NCBI RefSeq assembly: GCF_002078875.1
Contig: NC_034414.1
Span: 30,078,450 to 30,142,449 of the forward strand
Reading direction: 5' to 3'
From: Numida meleagris
Taxonomy: Eukaryota; Chordata; Aves; Galliformes; Numididae
Length of the DNA stretch: 64,000 nucleotides
The translations under genes were made by a program, and so were the position numbers. This document shows, one piece after another, positions 41,201 to 54,300 of the stretch (position 1 is its first letter; each line of letters begins with the position of its first letter). Below the pieces are notes generated by a model. That model saw nothing but the letters and a program-made list of their open reading frames with translations, did not search any database and was not told the origin of the DNA.

Positions 41201-44200
41201 TTAGGCAGTTTGTGCAGCTAATAAAACAGCCTGAACATGAAGCGATTCTGCATAGACCGTGCAACCAGTTTTATATGATTGCTTTTAAAAGAACATAATT
41301 TTAAAAATATCTTTGTTTTATATTAGCCATGGAGTTGGTGCATTTGGCTTTACCACTAACTTATCTGAGCTCGCTAAAGAAGTACCTGCTTTTGAGCTGC
41401 AGAAAACTGAATATTTTGTGCAACACAGTCATCTTTTAAGGACAGGTTTTCTGGGAGAGATAGCAAATGGTCCCAAAAGGCTGTAAAAACAACAGCAACA
41501 TAAAGTATCCATCTCTGTACACATTTTTGCTTAGCCAGGTAATAGTTGAGATCACATACCTAATATATTTATTCTAAGAGCAAGCTCTTGGTTTCTCTTT
41601 TTATTCAGACAGTATACTAGTTAATTAATACGTTACCATTGTAAGCAACTTGCACTTGCTTTTGTAAGTCTGTTTTAAATGATCACTCTTACTTATTCAG
41701 TGTCAGCACCTTTTATTATGAAAAGATGAAAGTAAAGTTCAGATGGTCTTGCACCCGGTGATGGAGTACAGCTGCTGTGTGTCAGGGTGCCACTTGAACT
41801 GGGCACATTGTGGAGATGAGCATATTGGCATCGTGTGCTGAGATTTTTTTGTGCCTGTCTGATTGCCCAGTTCCCTAAGTATTTTAGCCTTTGTAATCGT
41901 GGCCTTCTGTTTGCAGTTTTGGCCTTTCACATGCCTAGCTCTGTTCCTTTCGCCCGTGCTGCTCTGAGTACTTTCCTCTTGTTCTCAAGCTGTTTGCTTC
42001 TGTGCTGTTTTTCTCGTGGCCTCCCACTTGCAAACCCCAGGGCTGATAGTGCAGGTTCACCTGTGAAGCGATTGCCATCAGCGGGAAAATGGCCCCTGCT
42101 GCCTACTTGTTTTGTAAACTTTGGCACTGAGGGAGAAACAAAGACTTAGTGAATACAAAAGTAGATAACAGCTGTTTAAATATCTAGTAGGTATCTCTTA
42201 ATCATGTTTGTGCACAAAGCTTAGCAGACAGTGAGCGTTCAGCTCTCACACCTGATTCTGTGTGCTCCATGCAGCGCTAACAGTGTTGTAAGTGTGTGGA
42301 GGCAGGTAGAAACAGGAGGTCTGAGTAGATTTTAAGGAAGAGTACTGTTTCTGCTAGGGAAAAATCATGGCGGAGGTCATCATCAGCCTCATCTTCTTCA
42401 GCTTCACCACCTTGGCATACCAAGGACTTCTAGGTGAGAACATTTATTCTGAGACCCCATTGCTTCCTCTTCCACTGTCTGTAGGGGAGTTTTTCCTGTT
42501 TCCATTTTCTCTCAGTTGTTTTTCTCTCTAAACATTGAAAGCTGTGTCTGCAGTCAGCTATGGATCCCATGAATCATTTTTTGTGCATTTAAGCCAGCGT
42601 CAGTGTCCTTTGAATGGAAAATGGTCAGATACCACACAGATTCTGAGATGTGTTGTTTTCCTGGAAAATCTAGGTCTTATTTCTTTTGGAAAGGAAAATT
42701 CAGCTTATACTTGTTATTTGAGGGCTCTAATAGATTGGTTTGATGTCCGTAGGATCACTATCTGCTCTTGCAAAATTAGGCTCATGAGTGACTTTGCAAA
42801 GTAATGTGGCTACCTGGTGAACCTTGTGATCTAATCTCTGTACTCCTGTTTCTTGTTTCTCATGCTAGACAGTGGCCAGACTGTACCTTTGGAAGCTCTG
42901 AGAATCAAATTTTCATAAGCTTATTTAAAATAAACAAAAAAACCCATAATTCTGTCCTTCAATTAAGCTATTCTTAAAATAACTCTTGATTTACAAAATG
43001 ATTCACTATGTTGGAAGAGTCTTAATTAGAAAATCCCTGCTGGCTTTTGAGTGCTTTGATTTATTCTGATTAATCAGGTACTACACTCTGTGGAATAATT
43101 CTGCCACGACCTGGGGAGTCTCTTATACAATTTGCTGCTACTCAGGAGTTCCCAAAAGATTGATTGCAAACTGAGACCATTTCAGGAGCGTACATGAAAA
43201 GCATACCACGCTTTTTTTACCTCTGACTTTTGCAAAGTCTGTAAAGAAATGGAATAAAGACTGAAATCTAGTTATAGTTACGGAATTGGGTAACAGAAAA
43301 TGCCTTCAGTGTATGGAGAAGGCAGTGGTCAGATTGAAGAGTTGTCCCTCTTTTTCTTTTTCCTTTAACCTTTTGACTCTGTGTTTTGGTGCTGAGCCTT
43401 TTGGGCGTGACCAGGTATTTTGTGAGAGTTGTCTTTTCGGCATTGTAACTGCTGCAGGAGCAGCATGTAATAGCAGTCACATATGCTAGCAGTGAGTTAA
43501 TAGTCAACAGGGAGTATTAAATTAGAGACCTGCGCTGCAGCAATACTTCCCCAAGAAGCACACACTAGAAAGTGCCATATAGAAGGGCTGCTCTGAAAGT
43601 AGTGCCTCCTATTTTATTATGTTAGCTTAGGACATCAGAGGCAGATGTTGGTGGTATGGCAGCAGAGATTGACCCTTCCTGCCAATATTCCATTACATTT
43701 TGTTGCCTTGGTTTCTTTCTGTGGAGATTTTTGTGAGGGATTTATAAGATCAGAGCAAAGTGGTTTCAAAATAGAATAGAAATGATGCCTCAGAAGTTGT
43801 AGACGTGACTTTAAAACTGGCTAACTGTTCATTTGTATACTGCTACTAACAAGGGCAGCAATGATGTTTGTTGTAACAGCAAACCAGAACGGTTGGCAGA
43901 TCTGTTTTCTCAGATCATGGTGACCCAGAGTGCAGTGGGAACACACTGCAGTGTGCAGCCAAAGTGGGGAGATTACGATGTGAGTTGTGTTTAAGAGATG
44001 AACACTTAAACTCTTACTTTTTGAATATTTTTTGAGTATTTTTGAAATACGGTTTTGCTGAACAAAACCTTTGGCATATTGCAAAGAGCAAATTTTGGTA
44101 GTTCCTTTCGTTAATTAATGAATTTTAGGGTGTCCTGAAGCTTCCTCAGTAAGAAATATTGGCCTGCCCTTCTAGGATTGTTTGATAAACAAATAATGTG

Positions 44201-47200
44201 TACATTTTTACATACTTTTTTCACAACAAATGAAATTTTGCTTTTTCAAAATCATTTTTAAAGCTATAAATTCATAGATAGTCTGGCAACCTCTCCAGTG
44301 TTAGCCTGGTTAGAACTAAGCCTGTCTTTACCCATTTATTTTGAAAGGTATAGGGTATAGAAGGAGAGATTTCCCTGATAGATATCTCATATGCTCCCAT
44401 GTTTATTTAATTAATTTATTTTTTGCTACAGATCCCAGAAGGGTAGATCAATTTTGAGCACAAAAAGAAAAACAAAGGACTCCAGACAGTCCTGCTGCTG
44501 GTATCAAACAAGTTGCAATTACCCTGGAGTTTTCCCTATGCCTGTGACATATTTTATGGAGGCAAGTAGAGAAATTAATTTTAAAGGTATGTGAGTAGAG
44601 GTTTTTATGTAAATGTATTAGAAAGTGCTTGTGAAAATAGCTAAGTACCATTATTCCATCAAAACAAGAAGTGAACTGTGTACACAATACAATATTAATG
44701 TAGCATCTGACTCAGCAACAGAATCATTAGAGTCACAGACTTTGCTTTGAAGATTGTTTTTCACATCTGTCATAAATTCCACTGTATTTTTCATTTTGTT
44801 TACTTGCATTTCAGTGAGAAAAATCCTACTGGGGATTCTAAACCTGATTAGAAAAAAAAGAGAGCTCTTGTATATAATAATAGAGGAAAGAGGACTGAAC
44901 AGCTCACAGCATCAGGCAGGGCTGGCTTTTGCCAGAAAGCTTCTCTTTCTTTCCCTCCCCAACTTTGCAGTTGCTTCAATGAAAAGCTACTTCTCTCCTG
45001 TACCACCTTTGCCTCTTGGTTACTTTGTGTAGCTGTGGTTCTTTGTTATTCTGAAACAGTAACTTGAGAGTTCCTTTCTTCTGCTTCTTCCTCTGAAAAG
45101 CGATGAAGTGCCTGTAGACTAATTCCATGAAGCATACGGACTGTAACAGGTATTGACAATGTGTGGAAAACTATAGATAGAATAAACGAATGTCTCGGGC
45201 AGTGTTTTTAAAAAAAAGAAAAAGAAAAATTAATAATGTTTGCAAACATACCACTTGACAGAAAGAGGTTACATTCAGAGAAGAGGAAAAAAACTACCCA
45301 CTAATATCTGTTATAGCTAACAAAGCATGAAAACAGTCTTTGTAAAATATTATTATTAAATGTGACAAGGAATTCTTGCAAACAAAAGATAACCCCGAGA
45401 ATATTTATGTGGGTATGGAGGAGGATGCTTGTATTTCTTCTTCAACATTTGTTCTGTTTCCCAGCAACGTGTAATGGGTAAAAGTTATCTTTTCACTATT
45501 AATATATTAACAAAACAAATGTTACAATAAAGGGAATAATTCTAGTGTCAGTTGCATTGAGTTATATTTTTATGTGTTTTTCAAAGTTGTGTGAGTCCAG
45601 TAATTGTATTGTCAGTGTACAATAAGTGGGACGTTTGAAAGAAATGGCAATTTGAAATGGGTAATGCCTTCTGGTTCCTGGTAGGCTGCAGAGAGGAGCG
45701 CTAGGGTGCTGATGGCGCTGAGGTGATGGGAGGAGTAAAGTGGTGGCAGGAGGGGAGTGTGCTGCAGCTGGAGGTGAGGCCCTGGGTCACGGAGAGAATT
45801 AACCGAAGGGTTAAAAGTGATTGATCTGTACAGGGTTTTAAACTAATTCATAAGTCGAGCAGCCTGGGATCATTAGAGTGACACAGAAATGCTCCCCAGT
45901 TAAGTCTGCTCATTTCCAAGGAATAGGAATAGTCCTTCGGGTCGTTCCACAATTCTCTTAGTGCTTGGGATTATAAAATTTATTTTTAATTTCCTTTTTC
46001 TTTGCAGATGATCATTATCAAGTCCCATAGAGCCTCGAGAGAGTAATGCCTTCCACTGATGCTTGTAATGGCCCATAAAATGATGGGGTATGCGTGGTCT
46101 GCGATGCTTTGAAAGTATATAAGCTACAGCTTAATATTAATTAATATTTTGGTGAGATATAATGTTAATATTTTGGTGAGACATGGCATATGTCACTGGC
46201 CAAGCATTTGGCCTGAGAGATTGTTTATTTATTTACTTAGACTAAACCAGACATTTGGAAATTAGATGCAAAGCAACTGATGAATTATTTTAAACTTAGA
46301 AAAGGATACTGACATAGAGGTGATACATACTGCTCTGTGCTGCCAGGTTAAGACCTCCAAGTAGGCTACTGAACAGCTATTAAAAGTAGATTAAGATATA
46401 TACAACTCAAGGATTAGCATTGCATTAATGTTTTCGCATTTGTGTATACTCCAGATGCTTTATGAAGTATCTCTCTAACCGTGGTAGTAATGAGTTACAT
46501 CTCTGCACATTTTACCAATAGAGCTTGAAATGGTAAATGAACCTCTCCATCCTTCAAATACCAGAAGTTCTTGTTTTATTTGTTGTTGGGACACTTTGAA
46601 GCATGAACCTCAAAAGGAATAATCTTCACTAAAATAAATTTATGGGAGTCAGGGAAGCGTACATTGTGCTTCACTTAGGTTACAGGTGTGACACTTTTTC
46701 TCTCCTCAGTGTGGAGGTTGTGCTGCGGTCTGTTTCTGGCAGGTTTGTCTGGCAAACAGAGACTTTCTGCAGCTCTTACTCCCATCAGATTTAGTTCTGT
46801 ACAGAGCAGATGAGCTCCATTCCTGCCTGCCTGCATCTGTACTGGTAGTCTAAAATAACCAGCACTGCGAAGACCTCTGCTTATGTTGAACTTGTCTCTG
46901 AAGCTTATGGAGTGATTCTAATGTGTTTTTCCTCAGTATGCACCTGGGAGCAAACCTGTTTGGAGCAGTGCCAGTCTGTGGTCTCCCACTGGAAAATCTG
47001 GGGCAACCTCTCAGCAGCTTTGTGCTGCTGTTTGAATGCCTCTCCATTAAGCGTTAATTATGCTTGCATAGGCACCTTAACACCTGAGTGGCTTCTTACA
47101 ATGTCTCTTGGAAAAGGAAAATGTCTAACTCCTTTTCATTAATTTGCCTTTTTAATACAATGCCCTATCCAGATTGAATTGATGTGAGAAAATAACTTGT

Positions 47201-48275
47201 ATGTCTATTCATTAGTTTGCATTTGAGATGCTTTCATAGTTTATTCTTAGTACAGTTATAGCAGTGGTTTGCTTTGGGGACTTGAATGGCACTTGGATGA
47301 CAGACTTGTGAGCGCTTATTTTGTTAAGTGAGTGTGCACCACATGCAGTAGTACTGTTTGTTTGCCTGTTTTTTTTCTTCCACCATTCATTTAATATATT
47401 TAATGAGATTTGTTTGTGCCCAACAGTAGTTTTATGTCCAGCTTCTTTTTTTTAAATAAAGCAACTCAAATATGTTTCAAATCCAAACAATAGAACTGTT
47501 TATTAGCTGTGGTATGATTTTGCATTTGTATTTGTGAATGTATTCATCATTAACTTGTTTCTGTAGTCATTGCTGGATGTAATTGGTGAAATAAAACCCA
47601 TATAAAAATTCAAATAATTTTCATAAATTAACCCACATAGTTGTGTTTAGATGCAATTAAAATTTTGTCCACATAAAGATAATACTCTGGTTAAAGGAAA
47701 AAAAAAAAAAGAAGATACATCTTTTGATAGCTTTTAGAGGTTTCTTCAGGAAGGTAGCAGAAACAATTGAGTAGGAAAGAACTTTATTTTTATTTGCAAC
47801 AACTTAAACAGACTAAAGACTCAGAGGAGATGCAGCCCTGGTTCGGCTTGCCTCGATTTGTTGTTAGTATGGATATATGCAAGGTATGCCTATGGATATA
47901 AGCAAGGTAAGGTTCCTTATGAAGGCTCCTGAGGCGAAAAGAAGAAAAAAAGTTCTTTTTACAAAAGAACTTTTGTAAAATTTGGCACTGAAATTATAAA
48001 CAAGCAAAGCCCCCGCCCTTGTAATATAATAGTGGAGTATTCTAGTACCAAAGTCCAATTTTTGTTTTAGAATGCTCTGTAAGTGTAGCCCATATTCCTC
48101 TCATGGGTGGATGGCATGTGTCACCTAGAGCTATGTGTGAGAAGTTCAGTGTCACTTAAAATGGTCTTTCTTTATTCAATCCCCATCAATGGGAATCGTG
48201 TACAAACTTCAAAGCATTCCTGGGTTTTGGGATTGCTGTTGAATAATGTCCGTGTTACTTAGAAGGAAGTTTCTG

Positions 48276-48309
<34 letters not shown>

Positions 48310-51300
48310 TTGGTATCATAACTTTTACAATAATTTAATATAACAAATAAATGATGTGAAACCTTATGAAATCATGCTTGCCTTTCATATTTTAAACCAC
48401 AAAATGGTAATCCGTCCTTATTCTCTATGTCTTGCTCTCCTGCATATGTTTGTTAAACACCAACAGGTGCATGTTCAAGTGTTAGGGATTACTTGACTGC
48501 AGCCAGGAGAACAATTGTTTGCACAAGTCTCTTAAACTTGTTGGAAGTCAGCAGTTTTTACAGGAGAGTCTTCTGTGTCAACGTGGTTGCTTCATCCCCT
48601 GCAATTCCTTGACGAGGTGGCTTCCCCTTCTTCTTTTCTTCTTTTCATCATTTTGGGAATCGTTACAGCTGCTTTCATGCTCGCACTCACTTCCATCCAT
48701 CTTCCATTCAGACTGATCAGTGTTTCTGTTGCAAATGTCTCTAATCTCTCCTATTAAATGCCTCAGGAAAAGGATCCATGTATTTTTCTTGTATATAAGT
48801 CACTACTTTAAGTATGCCAAACATCTGTGGATAAATCAAAATGGATTTCTTCTTTCCCTATGCTCTTAGAAGACATTTCGGATTTGCAGTAGCAATTTTC
48901 CAGGGACAACTGAAATGCGCAAGCTTCATCTTACTCTTCCAATTTACCTGGAACAGCACAAAATCCATGTATGTTCCCTTTTTAAGTTATTAGAACTAAT
49001 CACGTTGCTGTTACTGAAAGACTTTCCTCTTTAAATGGACATTTTTTTGTTCCTTTGCACAAGATCTGAAATTACTGTTGACTTTTAGCATATATTTCTG
49101 TTACTACCTGTCTGCAGAAGTCAAGAGAAATTGCTGGATTGCTTTTATTTTCTGTTTGTTTGTTTCCGTGTGGTAGAGATTTGAAATATTTTTGTGAGCT
49201 AACAGTGGATGATTCAGTACAAAAGAGGAGAAATTATACAAATGGATCCTGTAAGGATTCCCAATCATTTTGACATTGTAATTTTTTTTGTTGCAACTCA
49301 AAAGGGAAGAAGTGAAATTGTTACCTTCTAAAAATAAGGATGAGACATGAAGAATTATGGAAGACAACTGTTGGAACTTAAATAATGCATACTTCGTTTT
49401 GTAATGATAGGTGAGTTGAGTATTTAGAAAGTAGAGGACAATGATACGATGACTAGCATATTGGTTTTTTTATGAGCTTACTTCCTTTGTCATTAAGTCC
49501 AATGATTTTCTGGACCTAACAGTGCTACATGGCATAGAATGTTCCTAACGTCTCTAGCTGGGATGATTTTGAGCAAAGAAAAGAGAATTCTTTGAAAGAA
49601 GGCTGAGTTGAGAGCAGTTGCTACATGAATCTTACAGCAAAGTTCTGTTGCAAACGGAGGAATATGGAAAAATGAAGAGACTGAATGTGGGGAGAGTTCC
49701 ACATGTGAATAGTTTTTGTAAGTGAAACCCTTGATCAGCAAAATCTCAAATTTTGTTTCAGGGCTTTATAAGTTTTTAGGAAAACAAAAGCTAAAACCCA
49801 GCCTCTTAATTTGTGTCATGCCAGAAACGTCAGTGATCTTCACAGTGAAGCACCTTGCCTTTCCCAAGGTGTTCTGTGGGAACACATCTCTTCCCTTTGG
49901 AAGGCCAAGGTCTCTCTAGATTGGTATTTCTTCAGTGAGATACCTTGCTGTGGTAACCAAACAGAGTATTTTCCATGTGAAATTTTGGTAGTGTTTGATT
50001 TAGGGTCTTACTGATTTTTTTTCTCTTTGTAACTCAGTCTTTTAGAAATGTGTGTCAGTGTCCCCAGCTCTTATATCTTCTTCCTACTGAGTCCGCTCAC
50101 AGGACTGGGAGGAGCAGAGACCGCTACTAATTGCAGCCAGCTGTGGAGGGGAAAGGAGGAAATGCATGTTTCTGAACATAACATAAATTAATGCCACGGG
50201 CCTTGTATGTTAATTTCTGTCTGAAGGCATCTGTATCTAAAGAATCAAGAGCAAATATGTCCAGCTGCTGACCTGATGAATGGCTGCATGGCAGAGCTCT
50301 ATAAAGAACACCGTTCTGCTTCTGTTGACTTGCCACTCTGAAGTGCCAAGTTAAAATGGTGCAGGAATGACCTCAGATCTTTCCTGCTTGTATTAAGAAA
50401 AAAACAACTCACAAGACTGTGTGGTAGGACAAAATAATTTCTGTTCCATGAAATAGCTGTTACTGAGATGTCTTTCAGCTACAAAGTATAATTTCAGCTA
50501 CAAAGGAGGATGGAAATTGGTTCTGTTATATGGGTATCTTTCTTCCTTCTTAGAGTGTAAGATAGCCTCAATTACCAGTGATAATATAAGGTCCGGCTTC
50601 TAACTACTGGTAATTAACGCAGGCTTTTAAAATTTTGCTCTACTGTTAAGTATCATTCATTTTAAATTGTGTATATTTGTGCTTTTTTTTCCTTTATAAG
50701 TAAGCCAGGGAAGACCAACTAACCAGGAATTTATCCACGTTATCCAGTTACTTGTATGCTATTAGAAAGTCTGAATTTCAGATAACCGCTATAGTACAGT
50801 ATGGCACAAAAACTAATTTGTTTTACAATTTTGTCTTAATACCTTGGGTAAACAGCTGGAGAAGTAGTGAGTACAGAAGAAATAATTTTGCATAAGTGAG
50901 ATACTGCTGGACCTCATCTGTTGCATTTTGGTCTGGACATGCTTTGTACAGATACCAGGGTGAGGGCAGGAGGGAATAAGTCACATGCAGCATGTGAGGT
51001 CAGAGGGTCTGGAGAGGACGGTGGAAAGGTGTGGTTCCTGCTGCTAAGGATGTTACAACAGCTTACAGCACAGGTCAAGTGCTGGAGTTGCTCTGAAGGG
51101 CTTAAGTTTCCCAGAGCTTCACAAGCAAATGCCCTTTTGGATCTGACTTCAGTAAGCTCCTTGGAGAGGACAGGGTCCACCACATCACTTCTGGAAGAGC
51201 GTGGTAGGGACTGGAACTAGCCCTGTAGCTGAGGCAGAACTGAGAGCATCTGTGGTGTGGCCACTAAGGGGTGACTTTTCACATCTTAACAGTACTGACA

Positions 51301-54300
51301 AACCTGTATGCACATCGCAGATGCGTGAGAGCAAAGTTTAGATAAAGGAGCTTCTGAAGAGATGTGGCAGGGCCTTTGTAGCATGGCTGCCAACAGAAGT
51401 GGCTACAGGCTATCTGCAAACCAAGTGCTGCCAGGGGATAAGATGATGGTTTAAAAAGAAATCCTGAATGCACTTGTTCCTGTGTTAACGCTACTGCTTA
51501 CAATTAGATTCAGCACAGCAGTCAGATAAAGCCTAAATAAACAGCTGTGTTACTTGGCATCCCTTCGCCTGGGAAGAGCTGCAGCTGTATCTCCCTCAGT
51601 TGCTTCATGACATACAGGTTCAAAATAGCCCTTTTCAGAGCTTTTCTTAAAAACGAAGGACAAAAGCTCTTCCTCTTCTACCAAGGTCGATGAAAAACAG
51701 ACAAATTGTTAGAAAAATTACGTGCTTCGCTTGCATCCCGGGACACAAACTGTTTCAGTAAGGTCACCAGATCAGTTCTCTGGGGGCAACTGGGACAAAG
51801 TGTGGTGCAGAGAGGCCGGCTGCTTCACTTGGTGTCATGCCAGGTTGGCAAAGGATGTGGTGATCAAGTACTATTTCTGCAAATAATTTATACTGGTGAT
51901 GCAGGGGCCGATGATTTTACCTCTTCTGAATCATTTCCTTTTAGGCAGATAATATTTTTACCTCTTCTCTATCTAACTAGAAGGAAATGAATTCAGAATA
52001 GGTAAAATAATTAATGCCTGCATCATGGGGTCTGCTATGGGCATCACAAAAAGTCCTTGGCTTTAAAAAAAAAAAAAAAAAAAAATGTTGGTTGTATTTT
52101 TGCAGTAAGAAAAAGAAGTTAGAGCCTAAGGGACTATGACTTAAAAAGTTAATAGCCTTGAAAAGATTTATATTCTTGTTATGGTGAGAGCAGTAAATCT
52201 GGGTGTTCTTTTTCAGTTTTTTAATTTCCTTGCTTAGGTTTCAAAGGCAGTGTTACACATCTGTCATATTTCCCTGTTGCAGGAACAATCTAAGGTCCTG
52301 AGTTTGCAGAAGCAATATTCTTTAAACTTTTTCCTTCTATGGAGCTCAAGGAGTTTCAGGTTCTTTGAGGTCACCAGTTATAAAACAGAGGCGAGGAGTT
52401 CAGACAGGTCGAGTGTACTTCAGCAGAATGAGTGGGTTTGGTTGCTTCCTTGATTGGCTTAAATGATTGTGGCAGTTGTTGAATGATTGTAGTTTATTGA
52501 AAAGGAGAAAATGACTGTTCTCTGCCTAGAAATTGTGTCCATTTAATGAGACAGAAGTACAAAATGAGAGATGGAAAAAGTGGCAGTGGGTTTGAGGAAT
52601 TGAGCAATTACCAGTGTAGCGCATTCTTATCTCCCCTGAGATATATTATCTGAAAGAAATAGAAGTGGATGTCCAAGATCTTAAGCATAACGTAGTTACT
52701 TTAGAATCTGCCTATTACATAGTAAATCCATAAAATACTCAAGATGAAATTTTAGAAAGTCACAAATTGATTTGTATTAATGATGACTTCCCTCAGTCAT
52801 TTTGAAGTTACAAATACTATCATATCACACAAGTTATGTTTGCTGTAAGAACAGTTCAAAATTTCTTCAGAAATGATTTCTAACTTTTCTCCATCTTCCC
52901 AACAGTCTTGAGTTTCATTTTTGCAGACTTCTTTTGTGGTGTGTGTTAAGACCTAAGTGTTTGAATTATAAACTGTTGAGGGCCAGCAAACACAGGCAAT
53001 CGTACTAAATGCAGTTTTGTTTGGTCTTTAATATACAACACTTAAAAAGTAATTTGCTACCAGTGGGGGAAAAAAGAACCAAAGAGCCAGATAAGTTTTT
53101 ATGTTACTTTCTTCAGAGACTTCAGTGGGTGTTGAAATATAAATTTAAGGTTTTTGAGATTGCTGGGCTTCAGTTATTCAGAAAAATATTTTTATGCTGT
53201 TTGCAGGCAGTATATGTACATTTGAATGCATTTCCTCCCAGGGCAGCTCACCAATCATGTTTAATGAAAGGCTTCAATTAAAATAAAGCCCAAATCTTAT
53301 AGCAATGACAGAAATTTTGCTTTATGATTACACTGGTTAAGTGAGGGTATAAAACCTATTTATGTAAGCACGTTTTCCCCCTAGAAAAATTCATCCCCAA
53401 ACTGGGTTTGATTGTGATTCCTAACTTGACTAGTTGGGTTTATCTTCAATCCAGTTTTCGTGTTCTTTGTGTTATACGTTTAAGTCAATACTTCAGAGGT
53501 AAAGTAGGACAAACAGATTGATATCATGTGTTTAAGTGTAGGAAGTTACCTGTAACATGAGAAGTTTTGGGGTGTTTTCAGGAAGTTTTCATTGTGTTTC
53601 TTTTTCCCCTCCGCATATAAAGGCAATTGTATCAGTCTGACTATATATTTTTTTGAAAAGGAGTGTACAGTAACTATAAAGAATTACAAGAATCTGGATC
53701 TGCTTGATCAGGGGATTTGGACCAGATGATCTCCAGAAGTCTGTGCAAGCCTTGACCCCTCTGTGAGAAAGTAGCACACTTCTTCGTGGTGTGAAAGCCA
53801 ACACGTATTCTGGTACATCCCTGTTCCCACTGGAGACAAGTATGCAGGCAACATATATATGATATAAGAAAAGTATTTGATACCTGCCTATTTTGGATTG
53901 CCAAGAGTGTTTCCAGTGAATTACCTTTTGAGTGATGCTTACCTTTTAGCAGAAAGTTCTGCAGAAAACACCTTTCTCAAAACACCTCAGAAAATTAAAA
54001 TGTTTAAAATTTAAGAGTGTAATTATCCTGGTGTTTCAATAAGATAATTTTTTCCTGTCAAACGTTGATAGAAAGTGAGTTTTTGAATAGATTGGTTTTG
54101 TTTTTAAGGAAAGGTTATAATGACAGAAGCTCAGTGTCTAGCCTTTTTTGTTGCTTGCTACCTTTTTTTCTTTAAATAAAGAGGGCTGGCAGCTCCTTTC
54201 CTGTAATACTGCATTGAATGTGGGTAGGGTCTTCAGGAGGCTGTGTGGTGGGAAGGATGTTTGGATCCTGAGAACCCCACTGTAAATGGAAGGGAAAGTC

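Larger units (their letters stand above)
32258..42367 (+). other. GPR176: GPR176 intron 1, first part
   Basis: A/T-rich intron with two CR1 fragments, one mariner-like end and a T20 run near 39774-39793. No protein-coding exon with conserved content recognised. A GC-richer patch at about 37860-38170 is unexplained. Confidence 0.6.

Noticed and set aside
41835..42149. 104-codon hydrophobic plus-strand frame
   Set aside because: No recognisable domain, no splice or start support, and composition expected from T-rich intron sequence.
51706..51990. 94-codon plus-strand frame in GPR176 intron 1
   Set aside because: No similarity that I recognise and no supporting splice sites or codon bias; best taken as chance.
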